Below, piece after piece: positions 21,351-32,624 of a stretch of DNA of 64,000 nucleotides. Origin of the DNA: Xanthostigma xanthostigma. Taxonomy: Eukaryota; Arthropoda; Insecta; Raphidioptera; Raphidiidae. How positions within the stretch are numbered: position 1 is the first letter of the stretch; every line of letters begins with the position of its first letter. The notes beneath the pieces were generated by a model. The model worked only from the letters and a program-made list of their open reading frames with translations, searched no databases and was not told the origin of the DNA. Both the position numbers and the translations under genes were made by a program. The stretch spans positions 37,022,401 to 37,086,400 of the forward strand of contig OY754471.1 in assembly GCA_963575645.1 (NCBI GenBank), in the 5' to 3' direction.

Positions 21351-21508
21351 TTGTATAATAATTAATATTAAATACAATTTTTACTATTAATATTTTATCC
21401 AAGATGTGCGTTGTTCATTTCTTGACAATTTAACTCTGAAAAGAACAACGCACATCTTGGATTAAATATTAATAGTAAAAATTGTAATTAATAGTAATTA
21501 TTATACAA
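21351..21508. mobile_element. Palindromic MITE, 158 bp
   Basis: Arms of about 65 bp, from TTGTATAATAATTA through CAAGATGTGCGTTGTTC, are inverted around a 25-bp loop. An internal AT-rich indel distinguishes the arms. Confidence 0.75.
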
Positions 21509-21562
21509 AGCTTGAAGATCATGTCTACTAATTTTCAATGCACTTTCTAAATTGACGGCTTT

Positions 21563-21605
21563 ATATCTCTGAAGATGGCAAGAACACTGCCGAAACGTCA
21601 GATAT
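21563..21605 (+). ncRNA. Hammerhead-ribozyme-like motif
   Basis: Stem I ATATCT (21563-21568) pairs with AGATAT (21600-21605). The core CTGAAGA lies at 21569-21575, stem II GGCA/TGCC at 21577-21591, GAAA at 21592-21595, then CGTC with the expected cleavage after C 21599. Stem III would be the minimal self-complementary ACGU, as in dimer-forming type I hammerheads of Penelope-like elements. The most complete example in the window. Confidence 0.6.
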
Positions 21606-21839
21606 TATGTATGTTTTCAAAACCATTAACCGATTAACACCAAAATAGATTTGTAGTCGCAACAGAAACAAGCACTAAAAAATTATATAAAAAAAAATAA
21701 CAGTTACCTATAGAGAAATTCAGATTTATTTTCATTTTTATGAAGACTTATTAAAATGTCCAAGTGTGTAGGCTTGCACCTGGCTGACGCACGTCTTGTA
21801 TGTCTAGATCTCAGATTAATAAATGAAAGCGGCATAGCT

Positions 21840-22150
21840 TTGCTCACATTTTTTGCAGACCGCGACTAATCACATTCTAAACGACACCGGTGAAAACAAA
21901 TCTATATCAATGTTGTCAAACTGCAACTGATCATTGGATGATGTATTTACTGATAAAACATAGATAAATAGAAATGACACATCCAAGTCAGTTGTAATTG
22001 AATTTATCAACGATATAAAACAAATAAAATTTGAAAAAATCAGTCAGTTTGCAATCGACATTTTAATACTTTCCATTTTCTCTGAGACAATATTCGGTAG
22101 CGTTGCAAATTTATCAACCTGTAGCGGCCAAATTACCATGAAGATTCGGC
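21840..22150 (+). repeat. V-family repeat copy
   Basis: Blocks CACATTTTTTGCAG, CCGCGACT, TGCAACTGATCATT, ATAGAAATGACACA, AAGTCAGT and CGGCCAAATTACCATG match the element at 40220-41095 (in inverse order there for the outer part). Diverged; the palindrome of that copy is absent here. Confidence 0.6.
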
Positions 22151-23309
22151 ATTTACATTTACTACACCACTTATCTTGATTATGTTGAATATAACTAAGA
22201 CTAGATTGCGTTTATTATTACAAATATTATTTTAAAAAACTGTGTTTTCAATACCACTAGACATGATTTTATCCATCCTTCTACCGTTGTTACGTTCGTG
22301 TTTCATTGTATTAATATATAATTTAAATGCACATAACATAACAAAATAGAAATAACTATAATGGGTTTGGAAGGAGTATGTAAAAATAAAATGAAAAAAA
22401 AAAATCACCGTCACTGACCACTAGATGAGAACAGTCTGAAACAAACAAATCGATTGAAAGCAATCTGGGCTTACGTTGCGTGAACTTATATAGGTACAAT
22501 CTGTACTCAAAAGACAAAACTGTTTATGTTGAATTTTTTTCCTTTCAAGCCAATATAGAAGTGCGGAATGGCAAAATGACACGTTTTAAATGAGACGTTT
22601 TATGAATCTTACGTACCGAAAATGCAAGGTTTAGATATTCGTATATATTTAGATGCCTGGCTGAAACAATACGGTTTTTAGGGAACGCATTAGGTTTTAT
22701 TTATTTTCCTTCTATCCTCTGACATAAGGCTGATTGGGTCACGAAAATCGAGAATAGGCCACCATCAATTTGGTTGTCGTTGTATTGGGATCTCTTTAGA
22801 ATATACGAAGAACTATTCATTTTTACCTAAAATCCGACATAACCGTTTTTGCTTGCGAACCACTGATAGTATTTATATATATAAAACATATTTTCATCTG
22901 AAAATAAAAAAAGCAACATAAATTTTACATCAAATTTAATCATGTCCGTGTCAAAACAAATTACAAAAACAATCAATACTGACACAATACATCAGTGTAA
23001 CTGAGACTTTACTTCAATTTTTCAGTTCATTCAGCAGATTGAACTTTTAAATGAAAGAGCTTATCACTACATCCGTGGAAAAGAGAGAGAGGGCAATAAT
23101 ACATCTACCATCTCTGGGTGTGTTGTTAGTGGATTTATAATGTTCTGTACATTTGATATAGAATTGCGTTTGTATCTTTAAGGATAAAAATACAATAATT
23201 TATGTTTATAACAGGTTAACTTTTTAAATAACTCCTAATTAAATAAAAAGATTCCAGTCAGCTCAATCCAATGTTTTGTCTTTTGTTCGGCAGTATATTT
23301 ATAAAATCT
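22151..23309. other. Unassigned AT-rich DNA
   Basis: No gene or repeat structure recognised. Confidence 0.45.
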
Positions 23310-23317
23310 TATCGCTG

Positions 23318-23871
23318 TAGTGATGTGTCGCTTTTGAGCGAGGAGTCGTTCATAATGAACGACTCCCATTTCGGAGCGGAGCGAGTCGCTCTTTTTTTGT
23401 GTTTGACTCACTCCGAGCGCCATTGCTCTGTGCTGAGCTGTTCTGTACTGTTGAATTCGCACATTTATAGAGCGCACACTGCACAGACCACAGAGGCACT
23501 AATGAATTTTGCACGTACGGAGTTATCTTTGCTGTCTGTAAGTGTATTGTGTAATAGTACTTAGCTTACAGTGATTTAAACCATTCACATTGACGTTGTT
23601 GACAATATTGTAACAATAAAAATTATTATTGTTCAGTTTTTATTATACCTTATAGTTTATCCGAATCATATTAAAATGAGATCAGAGCTGAGTGTGTATT
23701 GTGCTGTGCAATGCTTCGTGACTCCTGAGCATGTATGATGACAGTTCACACCTTTGCAGACTGCACTCTTGTGTAGTGAGTACTGTCTAGTGTCGCTCCT
23801 TTGAACGACTCTTTAGTGAGCGGAGCGCAAGGAGTCAGCTCCCAATAAAGAGTCATGTGGACACGTCACTA
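23318..23871. mobile_element. Non-autonomous hAT element with TAGTGATGTGTC TIR
   Basis: Ends TAGTGATGTGTC and GACACGTCACTA, flanked by TATCGCTG (23310-23317) and ATTCGCTG (23872-23879), six of eight matching. GAGTCGTTC/GAACGACTC and GGAGCGGAGC words are repeated near both ends. Length 554 bp, no transposase; the open frames inside are shadows. Confidence 0.8.
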
Positions 23872-23879
23872 ATTCGCTG

Positions 23880-24575
23880 GGTGCATCGCCTACCGTCCGC
23901 AATTTTTCATGCTCTTATAACATTGTGTCAAATGAGCATTTTTCAAATTGTTGTAATAAATAATAATTAAATTATCGAAACCTTTAACTATCAAAATTTC
24001 TATAGCCAGTTACGCAGATATAGCACTGAAAAACATATTGAGTATAATTATTTTAAAAAAGTGACAAATGTTCGGCATCCTCTTCCCAGTCATAAAATTT
24101 GTTGACAACATTTTAAAACAGATGAATATTATTTACCTGCAAGTGTTTTTAAGGTTATTATGATCGTTTTGACGTTTGCATGCAGAAAGCAACAAAGTTA
24201 ACCTCATCATAACAGCTTGCATCAATGATTCTGTCTTATTTTACGACTGCATCAAAGTTATAGAATAGCCACTGCAGCTGTATTGATCGGGGAATGTTGT
24301 TTTTTAAACTTCGTTTTCCATCCACATTCAGCCAGAAATCTAATTTTATGTCAATAGTGTACACTCCAATTTCATTTCAGACCTATACATTTATAGATTT
24401 ATCTGTGCTTTCGTCCATATTGCGTCGAGAGTACTACTTATAGTCCAACTGAAAAACACCGACTCGATTTTGAAGTTGCAAACGTGTCTACCTACATGTA
24501 CCAGAAATGATAAATGGTCTAATTAACTATCGGTTGCTTGCTTTTATATACTATTCAGTATTCACTGTAGGTAAA
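23880..24575. other. Unassigned AT-rich DNA
   Basis: Nothing recognised. Confidence 0.4.
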
Positions 24576-24727
24576 GCAGGACCGGATTTATATTTTTAGG
24601 GGCCCGAAGCAGTTATAGAAATAATTCGACCTAAGTTAAGCGAATCCTAAAATCGAAGAATTAAATAATTTTACATAAATTATTTTCAATGTAATTGTTT
24701 TTTAAAGTAAAGTTTCTTATGATTAAA

Positions 24728-25493
24728 GGCCCATTTACATGATACACGGTTCTTGCCTGTTGCATACAATTAAATTAAAGCAATAATTGACTTGCATGGT
24801 CTAAACTCTAAACAACATGTAACATTTTTGGTCTGCTATACAAGTTTTGATTCATAACTTTCCTTGGTGTAAACATAATTTCTTAAGCAATGCTTGTGTT
24901 CAGCATGAGTGCAGTGTGTGAGGGTGTGTTAATCGTTGCTGCTCTTCTGGGGAAATAAATATTGAGAAAACGTCGTAAAAACGGTGTTGGACCAAAAAAT
25001 GGATAGCAAAGAAGGATTCTCCAAATTCCTGTGCAAATGCTACTAACGATTTTTATAATTTTTATTTTCAGCATCCCATGATTGCGATAAATTTCAATGA
25101 ACTTTATTAAATCAGACGAACCGAATTTAAACACTCGTTGACTCATATTTCAGCCTCTTCTTAAACGTTCAACACTTGAATGAAAAATTCGCAAACGCAA
25201 ATACGTGCAATACTTGAAGCAACCCGCCAATAAATGGTACACGTACGTACAAGTCTGTGTTTAGACAAAACAAGACTTGAAAGCAATAATCTGGTAAACT
25301 TAATTGTATTGGTGTAAACAAATTCACTTGCAATTATTTCTTGTACCAGATTTGCCTTCAATAATTGCATTCAATTTTATCCTGTGTAAACAGTTGCTTA
25401 CAATTCTTGAAGGTCAATAATTGCGCCAAATTTATTGCATGCAATTATTCCTCTTGTAGGTACAAGAAAATGGCATCATGTACTAAATGGGCC
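24728..25493. mobile_element. TIR element with GGCCCATTTA ends
   Basis: GGCCCATTTACATGATAC and GTACTAAATGGGCC are imperfect inverted ends. CAATAATTG and CAATTATT words recur throughout the first and last 150 bp, as subterminal binding motifs often do. Length 766 bp. No transposase. Confidence 0.65.
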
Positions 25494-25621
25494 TCTAAAG
25501 ATGAACGAGTGGTATCTCAAATCACCTAGAAATGAATGAAGTTGGGTCCACTTATTTCGTAATATAACTGAAATGTATAAGTACCTACCCAACCTCTCAG
25601 AACGGTTTACTAAATAGTTTA

Positions 25622-26258
25622 AAAATTTCAGCCAATTGGGCGACAAGACCATTCCAACTTCAAAATGTTGACATTTGTTATAGTATAATGAAGAAAATGA
25701 AATTTCTGATATCGCGTGAGGTGACGCGGGTAACGGCTAGTACTCAATATGATATTTGCTATTCGTTGCAATAATCACCTACATAATATGTTCCACGTCG
25801 TGTAAAAATTATTGACATTTGATATAGTATAATGAAGAAAATGAAATTTCTGATATCGCCTGAGGTGACGCGGGTAAAGGCTAGTACTCAATATGATATT
25901 TGCTATTCGTTGCAATAATCACCTACATAATATGTTCCACGTCATGTAAAAATTAATCAAAGCATGCTTAACAAGTTTATTTCTGACAGATCTACTAAAC
26001 AAAGAACAGCTGATATTTTTTTATTTTCAAAATATTTCCGAAATTATTAAGTTTAGAAAAAAATGTTGTTAACAAAACTTTCTTAAAAAAATAAATAGAA
26101 TAATACGCCGTTATGGAAAGTATACTATTATTATACAAAAAACACAGTTATAGCATATATCTCTTCTGTGCATGCGCCGATTTTCCCCAAAAACAATAGG
26201 GCTCTTTATATTTGCATACCAAACATCTTCCCAAAATTTGGTTTTCAGTCCTCTAATA
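25622..26258 (-). repeat. X-family repeat with an internal 144-bp duplication
   Basis: The inverse of 8698-9190, running from GCCCAATTGGCTGAAAT to the GATTGAAACCAAATTTT-type end. A 144-bp unit (from 25669 and again from 25813) is tandemly duplicated. Each unit includes GTGACGCGGGTAACGGCTAG followed by T, a Helitron-type 3' end in plus orientation. Confidence 0.65.
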
Positions 26259-26284
26259 GTTTGGATCTTATCATGAACTCTAGA

Positions 26285-26560
26285 AGATTGGTGACCAGAT
26301 TGTCCTGAGGAATTATTCCGCTCTTATCAATGTGTCTAAATTCTATAGATGGTCGTTCTCCTGTAGACTAGGGCTTTGCATTCGAACAGTAAATGGTTGG
26401 CTGTTTCGTCCTCCACTTTGCAAAATCTACACGATTCCTGACGTATCCCCATTATGTGTAGATGTTTTCTCAGGGGTGCATGACCGGTTAAGAGTTAGGC
26501 ATCCTCCTATTTCTAATATGTATTGCTGTGTAACAATCTGTACATAAACAGCAGTTTTGG
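26285..26560 (-). pseudogene. LINE C-terminal remnant with CCHC-like motif
   Basis: On the minus strand one frame reads LLTGHAPLRKHLHIMGIRQE, then SCRFCKVEDETANHLLFECK. The C-x2-C-x7-H-x4-C pattern after TGHxPLRxHLxxMG is the end of the second ORF of R1/jockey/I-group LINEs that carry RNase H. Stops interrupt the frame upstream (around 26500), and nothing of the polymerase is left. Compare 59237-60130, a separate copy of a related protein. Confidence 0.75.
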
Positions 26561-26767
26561 AACAGTTTAAAGTTGTTGCTACTACTTCATAGTATGCAGT
26601 AATGGACATATTTTTGTCTACGATTGTATACCTCATACATACTTAAGAACAAAATAAAGTTAGATCTTTAATTACAAAATTTGCAAGGTTTCCATGAATC
26701 AGGAGCCCCTACTAAGTTGGGGCTCTGAGCTACTGGTCATTTTACTTATGGGTAAATTCGGCCCTGC

Positions 26768-27180
26768 AGTATAGGTATAGAAATAAACACTTGTAGATAA
26801 AACTAGCGTAGTTGCAGAAAACTAAAAACTGCACTATTTCTATAAAACAAACAATTAAAATATAAAAAAATATTGTCTGCAGACACAAGTAATTCAAGAA
26901 TTACAAGGCGCGAAATTCTATAAAATATACCCCGGCGTTATGTTTGAAAATTGTTGTATATTTTTAACGACACTTTGAGCTTAATAATAATAATATAATT
27001 TAATTAACTTAATCTACGAAAAAAATTACAGTTGAAAATATTGAAACACAGAAAGGAAAAAGTCATTTTAATAATTTATTAATAATTAGTCACAACCAAC
27101 TTTTTTATAATTATTGCCCTAAATTATTAAAATAATTATATTTCCATTTTGGTACATTTCAATAAAAAATTTCTTTTTAT
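26768..27180. other. Unassigned AT-rich DNA
   Basis: Low-complexity AT-rich sequence only. Confidence 0.4.
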
Positions 27181-27184
27181 TATT

Positions 27185-28078
27185 ATTTTATTTTTCTTGT
27201 AATAACATATATCTCTGATGCGCATGCGCCGATTTTTCCCGAAATAAAATACAAAAATTTCTTGTAAAACAGATAGAATAATAAGCCGCTATGAAAAGTA
27301 TACCATTGTTATATAAAAAACGTTATAGCACATAATATCTCTTGCGCATGCGCCGATTTTCCCCAAAAATAAATTACAAAACTTTCTTGTAAAACAGATA
27401 GAATAATCAACCGTTATGAAATGTAAAGCATTATTATATAAGAAACGTCATAGCCCATATCTCTTTTGCGCATGCGCCGATTTTCCCCAAAAAATTTACA
27501 AAACTTTCATGAAAAAATAGATAAAATAATAAGTATTTTTAAAAACTATATTATTATTATATAAAACAACATTATAAAAGATATACTCTTTTACGCATGC
27601 GCCGATGTTCCCAAAAAACAATAGGCCACTTCATATTTGCATATCAAACATCCTCCCAAAATTTGGTTTCAATCCGCTCATCCGTGGTGTCGGAATGGTA
27701 AGAAATGTCAAAAATGACGTTTGCATCTGTCATAGTATTATGTTCTTATAATTAGTTATTCAAATTGTTAACTCAGAAGGCGTTGCATTTCACAAATATT
27801 TGAAATGCCATCCGTTTTTGAACAAATGCAATCGTTTTATTTTAAGACAGAACAAACGTAATCTTTATATTACCATATTAAACCGTGCAACAGAGAGAGA
27901 TAACCGAAAGATGTTTGCCATCGATTATATCAAATTGAATTTATTTCTAAATAAATTTGTATAAAAAACCTGTTTTGGCAAATTCTGTTGTACGAAATTT
28001 ATGTAAAATTTTCTCCCCTTTCGTTTAAGACAGGTTTCGAACCGATCTGATTTAAATTGAGTGAGTTATAAGCAAAAA
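27185..28078 (-). repeat. X-family repeat with a fourfold 124-bp tandem block
   Basis: 27690-28078 is the inverse of 2588-3043. 27185-27690 holds four head-to-tail units of about 124 bp, each with ATATCTCTT, GCGCATGCGCCGATTTT, CAAAACTTTCTTG and ATAGAATAATAAGCCG. Other X copies have one unit. Confidence 0.75.
27219..27603. promoter_or_regulatory. Four regularly spaced NRF-1-type palindromes
   Basis: TGCGCATGCGCC occurs at 27219, 27343 and 27467, with a one-base variant (TACGCATGCGCC) at 27592: spacings 124, 124 and 125 bp. TGCGCATGCGC is the consensus of NRF-1 (insect erect wing). Whether anything binds is unknown; single copies also occur at about 8785 and 26170 in other X repeats. Confidence 0.4.
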
Positions 28079-28333
28079 ACTTCGTTTTTTCTTTATTGCT
28101 CCCCTCTGGGGTCAAAATTCAAAAATCAGGCGACGTTAGGATTTAAGTTACCCGGAGACGAATCGAACAAAAAAAAGTTTTTTAAAATCGGTTAAGGCGT
28201 TTGGGCTGTACGCTGGATACAAAAAGCGTGACTCACAGATTCACAGACAAAGCGAGTACATATAAGGCGCTTTAGCTTACGCTAATCGCGCCTAAAAAAC
28301 TCGGGTCGCAGTGCGAAACCCTGCCGACAATAT
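28079..28333. other. Unassigned repeat-like DNA
   Basis: Contains phrases such as AAAATCGGTTAAGGCGTTTG and GACTCACAGATTCACAGAC, common in 3' regions of insect Helitrons and LINEs, but no boundaries could be set. Confidence 0.3.
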
Positions 28334-28789
28334 AGTGTATTTGCTAACACAGGCAGTGTAGCTTTATTACGTGAACTTTACTCTTTTGTTTTTGGTCAAC
28401 ATAAAAAATTTAACCCCTTAATACATCCCTTTCTTAATATAAATATTACTATCAATTTATCAAATTAAATCCACCCTTCACTATGTAAATCCATATCTAC
28501 AAACTGATGTTTTCATAAAATTTGTAAGTCCGGTCCTGTCGGGCCGATTTTAATGAAATTTTGACAGCACATTTTCATCTTTAATAGTATGTTAAATTTC
28601 AATTTTGAAACGATTCTGAAATATTTTTCGGTATTTTTGGGCCCAAAAAAATTTTTCAACCCCTAAAAACCACCCTTAAAGTGGTCCGATTGGGCCCATT
28701 TTAAATAGGCTTCGTGCGGTGGTGGATTCCAACATGTGGTCCAAATTTCGTTAAAATCGATTAACTCCTTCGAAAGTTATAGCCCGCAC

Positions 28790-28842
<53 letters not shown>

Positions 28843-28983
28843 CATACATATATATATAAACATTTCCAAAAATAGTGCCAAACGTCTTAGGAGGTTATGA
28901 AACGTCGAGAAATTTTGGTCCGACCCCTAGGTCCCGCCATCCGACCGACGCCAATAGTGTAAGTGCCTTATGGCAAATACACT
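28334..28983. mobile_element. Possible TIR element enclosing a TA microsatellite
   Basis: AGTGTATTTGC (28334) and GCAAATACACT (ends 28983) are inverted. The body holds TTTGTAAGTCCGGTCCTGTC and GGGCCGATTTTAATGAAATT, also present at 51830-51975. Short TIR and no clear target duplication, so tentative. Confidence 0.4.
28791..28852. repeat. (TA)n microsatellite
   Basis: About 25 TA units, then CATACATACATATATATA. Confidence 0.95.
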
Positions 28984-30453
28984 AATAAGGTAACACGTAA
29001 TTAACAGTGAAATATGTCTTTTCAGTTTTATTATTCTTTCGAACTAAAAATAAAGTCATGAAACTTTAAAAGAAGATTAAAATGTTTATAAACATTGTGA
29101 TTGATAACACTCTCGATAATAATGAACAGTTAACAAAGACAGAAGCGGTTCGTCTATGAGCGCTGTAGAGCTGCAACAAGCAAAATTTATGTACTTCATA
29201 ATTTTAGAATGAATTATATATAAATATATATATAATTAACCAATAGTGTAATAGTTAAACAATCAAAGCTAAAGTTTAACAGCCACTGGTAGACCATAAA
29301 AGTAGTGTGAGTTCTGCGTGGCAAACTTTCTTGCGTTCAGGCACTGTTCTGCGCTCCAAAGCAGCACATGAAACGTCATAATCAGGTACCCCCGATGTAC
29401 ACCATGCAACTCTTGACTCACAAGTTTGTAGTTTGTTCTCATATACATGGATGTCATTCATAATTCCATTAACAAATCGATAAAAAATTCAGCGTTTTTC
29501 CAAAAATTTATAACTTTTGAATTAGTTTTGATTAATTTTTGAAATATACTTAGAACCGTTTTCGAGATATTCTGGAATTTGCTCGTTTTCTTCATACGTG
29601 GTATACCTCCAGTATGTTAATTATGCCAATTTTTATTACAGAATTTTTTTCACTGTAAAAAAATTCATTTTTTTAAATAAAATCTAAGGCACTTTTATTA
29701 ACCTTATAATTCAATTTTATTAAATGTCTAAGAAAAAGCATTACTAATACCAAATATTTTGCAAAAGTTCAAAATGTGCAAATATATTATACAGTAAGTA
29801 CAAAAATTAACAAAATAAAATAAAGAATAAACGCAATAAAAAAAATCGAAAAATAATTATTAGCAAAATCTAGCTAGGTAAATATCAAAGCCTAGCAAAT
29901 ACAAATACATGCAAATACATTAATTAATAAAATTAGAGAAAATTAAAATGCTGAGGAATACGCTAAGAATTAACCAACAACACAGTCATATTGAAATTTT
30001 AAGAATCGATATTTGATAAATATCAGCTCGTAAAATATCAATTTGTCAGCTAGTTGCAGTTGATATCAATATAAAAAATTATATCTTGCTCTAATATTGT
30101 AAAGTAGCAATCACATATATTTGTCTCAACGAGTAGCAGTAAGTGATTTTCTAGTATCAGTGACTGAATCGAAAATAAATATTATTATTATTATTATAAG
30201 CGATATATCACAGCGCTAATAATAATATTTATTTTCGGCAACGACAGAGGTACTGTGTAGCCGCAGCCATACAGTAGCGAATAAAATAATAAGAATATAA
30301 TAACAATATAATAAAATAATAACAATATAACAGATAAATAAATAAATAAATAAAAGAACAAGTAGTTCAGGAAACTATACATAGGAACAAATCGAACAGT
30401 ATTGTCATAAAATTCACTGCACGAATATCAAAAATTGTGATTTTTTTAATTGT
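28984..30453. other. Unassigned AT-rich DNA with small microsatellites
   Basis: No gene. (ATT)n at about 30179-30198 and (AAAT)n at about 30330-30355. Two overlapping minus-strand frames at 29269-29461 have no recognised domain. Confidence 0.45.
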
Positions 30454-30580
30454 ATAGGCTGTGTGCACGGAGCCTATTAGCGCCGCTACTGGGTAATAGA
30501 GAATTATTGAACTCACTTTTTATGGAAATCGCGACATGTTTCCAAGGTGAATAAGTCAAAAACTTTAGTTGCTCGTCTAT
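30454..30580. mobile_element. Arm A of an inverted pair
   Basis: ATAGGCTGTGTGCACGGAGC, GCGCCGCTA, TTATTGAACTCAC and GACATGTTTCCAAGGTGA are the inverse of 33330-33460. Probably a TIR arm of an unknown element; its true partner is uncertain because the 33.4-kb copy lies inside another element. Confidence 0.55.
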
Positions 30581-30699
30581 TTGATTTCTACCCGCTGTTA
30601 AAAAATAAAAATCAAGTAAATAAAATTGTCGACCAATTTTTCTCAGACCATACGATATATTGACAAAAAATAATAAAAATACAAATCAATATAACACAA

Positions 30700-30742
30700 G
30701 ATGACGTTTCGATCCGGATTTGGATCTTCTTCAGAAATATCT
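30700..30742 (-). ncRNA. Hammerhead-like core, degenerate stem I
   Basis: On the minus strand CTGAAGA (30728-30734), a 5-bp stem II GATCC/GGATC (30711-30726), GAAA (30707-30710) and CGTC follow in hammerhead order. The flanking AGAT and ATCT could pair only with a bulge. Looks like an eroded copy. Confidence 0.4.
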
Positions 30743-31380
30743 AAAAAATATAAAAATTAATTAGTACCTATTATGTAATTTATTATCTAATAGATTGTAC
30801 GCAAGATTGAAACTTTGAATAAAAATCAATTTAAAAATCACCTGTATTGACCCGATAATGACAAATAATTATCTAAACCAAATTTATAAATAGCTTGTGA
30901 GTGTAGACATTACTCCAAATTAATTTTCAATTTGTATTCTGATACCATTCAACAGAATAAGTAACTGAAATATCTCTCCGAATTCAGTGCATTATCTAAA
31001 ATTCCAAAAAGTTTCTTAATAAAACATTTGATTTCAATATTTCTTCAATAACTTTCGTACTGATTCCTTTTTATCCACATCCTGTATTCACATAAATATT
31101 GTGCATGCTTCCACCTACCAAATCAGCAGAGCAATTTTCAGCGAATGTATTTTCCATCGAGACATATTGATCAATGGACGGGCACGTACGCCGTGTTCAA
31201 AAAGTACATAGATTTAAAGTATTGTCGCATCGACCAGCAAAACTTTTACAGCGCGTTTACAGGTATGTGATGCGCGCTAGTGTGGTAAAATATTATCGTT
31301 TAGAGAATAGCTTCTGTTGCTACATTGTTGAAACACCCATTGTTACATGTCTATATTAGAAAAATTTATTTCTCAAACAA
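30743..31380. other. Unassigned AT-rich DNA
   Basis: No gene or repeat recognised. Confidence 0.4.
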
Positions 31381-31454
31381 TGTCACCATCGGGATACGAA
31401 CCCCGAATCTTTCCACTATCGCGGCGGACTGAGTTACATTACTCCACAGTGACA
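31381..31454 (-). tRNA. tRNA-like sequence, inverted pair member 1
   Basis: Minus strand: acceptor TGTCACT pairs with GGTGACA. The T arm TCGGG/CCCGA surrounds GTTCGTAT, close to a B box, and TAACTCAGTCCGCC lies where a D/anticodon region would be. Not a standard tRNA: the T loop has 8 bases and no clear anticodon stem. Likely tRNA-derived repeat. Confidence 0.5.
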
Positions 31455-31612
31455 CAGTAAGGTCAATTCATCATTCCAATATAATTATAGCCATTTGTAA
31501 CTGTATATTTCATTATTATCGTTTAGTTTAATTAAAATAGCTCTCGCATGTAGTCGATTCTGTGGTGCATTGTGCTATATAGTATGAGAGAAATCAAAAA
31601 TTAACTGTCGTG

Positions 31613-31682
31613 GGCACTGTATAGTAATGTAACTCAGCCAACGCGAAATTGGTTGTTTCGGGTTCAAGTCCTGACAGTGACA
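31613..31682 (+). tRNA. tRNA-like sequence, inverted pair member 2
   Basis: Plus strand: GGCACTG near-pairs with CAGTGAC. The T arm TCGGG-TTCAAGT-CCTGA fits a B box, and GTAATGTAACTCAGCC is shared with the copy at 31381. The two lie head to head about 160 bp apart, with similar AAAAATTTA sequence beyond their 3' ends. Confidence 0.5.
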
Positions 31683-31849
31683 TTTAAATTTTTCTTATAT
31701 ATAAAGCCTTCTAAAATATTATGACTATAAAATCGTTTAATATTATGCTTTCACTAATTCAGCGAAAAAATATGCTGTAGTTGGAAATTTAAAAATTAAC
31801 TATTGTAAAAATAATAGAGCAAATAAAAATCTTTCTCTCGGTTTATTAG

Positions 31850-32049
31850 TTTAAGATAAGTATTGTTTTTGATTGGTTCTTACTCAAAATAAGCAGACAA
31901 ACTAGTACGAAAAATAGCCTGATTCTAATTTTGAAATTCATTTTGTGACCTCGCACGCAAACCCGCAGTGACGTCATTTCCATCCTCGTAGCCCGCGCGC
32001 CAGCCAACACAAGTCTAACGGAAAAACCATCCTCGTTTGCAGCGGCCTT
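31850..32049 (-). mobile_element. Half of a TIR element related to 47449-47905
   Basis: The right end reads inverted AAGGCCGCTGCAAACGAGG. GCAGTGACGTCATTTCCA and GATTGGTTCTTACTC match the inverse of 47510-47640. The opposite TIR is missing. Confidence 0.6.
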
Positions 32050-32624
32050 AATATAGTCCGGGCTGGCATTTTTTCCCAAAATTCCTTCAAATAACAAATG
32101 ATAAAATTGGGTCTACTTTGGAATCTATTTCTTCCTCTCGATTCCGAAATCGATTACTATACTAAGAATTATATACCTGACTACGATTAGATAATGTAAA
32201 TAAATAATTCTTGGACACTGCGTATTGTACGGAGAGGTCTACATTACATATTAAATGTCCAATTATAACGACATGAATCAGCATTTAACTCTTTATTAAC
32301 TCTCAGTGGAATTGTGTCTAATTAATTATTTAAAACACAGCACAGTTCGCTTTCATGAAAAATGTCAGGGTTAAAACGACCTCCGAAATCCCGATCAAAG
32401 GTAACCGTTGTTTTATCAATTTTTAAATTCTCATAGGTGTAGCTTTTCTAATTTACAACCGTACTACGGTCACTGGAGAGCCATTTATTTTCTAAATGTT
32501 CCGTAATATATTTTTTATTTGTATTCGAAAATAGTCCAAGACAACTTTCAAACGCGGTGTCGTTTAATAATGAAGGAAGATCTATTGACATAATATGATA
32601 ATAATTTATTATAATACAATATTA
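32050..32624. other. Unassigned DNA
   Basis: No recognised feature. Confidence 0.4.

Larger units (their letters stand above)
24576..26767. mobile_element. Old TIR element (hAT-like) with nested insertions
   Basis: GCAGGACCGGATTTA at the left and TAAATTCGGCCCTGC at the right are inverted copies, of a type common for hAT elements. No clear target duplication remains. The 2.2-kb interval contains the TIR element 24728-25493, an X-family copy and a LINE remnant. The outer element is therefore the oldest layer, if the pairing is correct. Confidence 0.5.

Noticed and set aside
27185-27690. CRISPR-like regularly spaced repeats
   Set aside because: The whole 124-bp unit is repeated, not a short repeat with unique spacers, and the genome is eukaryotic.
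28794-28852. Replication origin at the TA tract
   Set aside because: A plain microsatellite at the end of a repeat; nothing else supports an origin.
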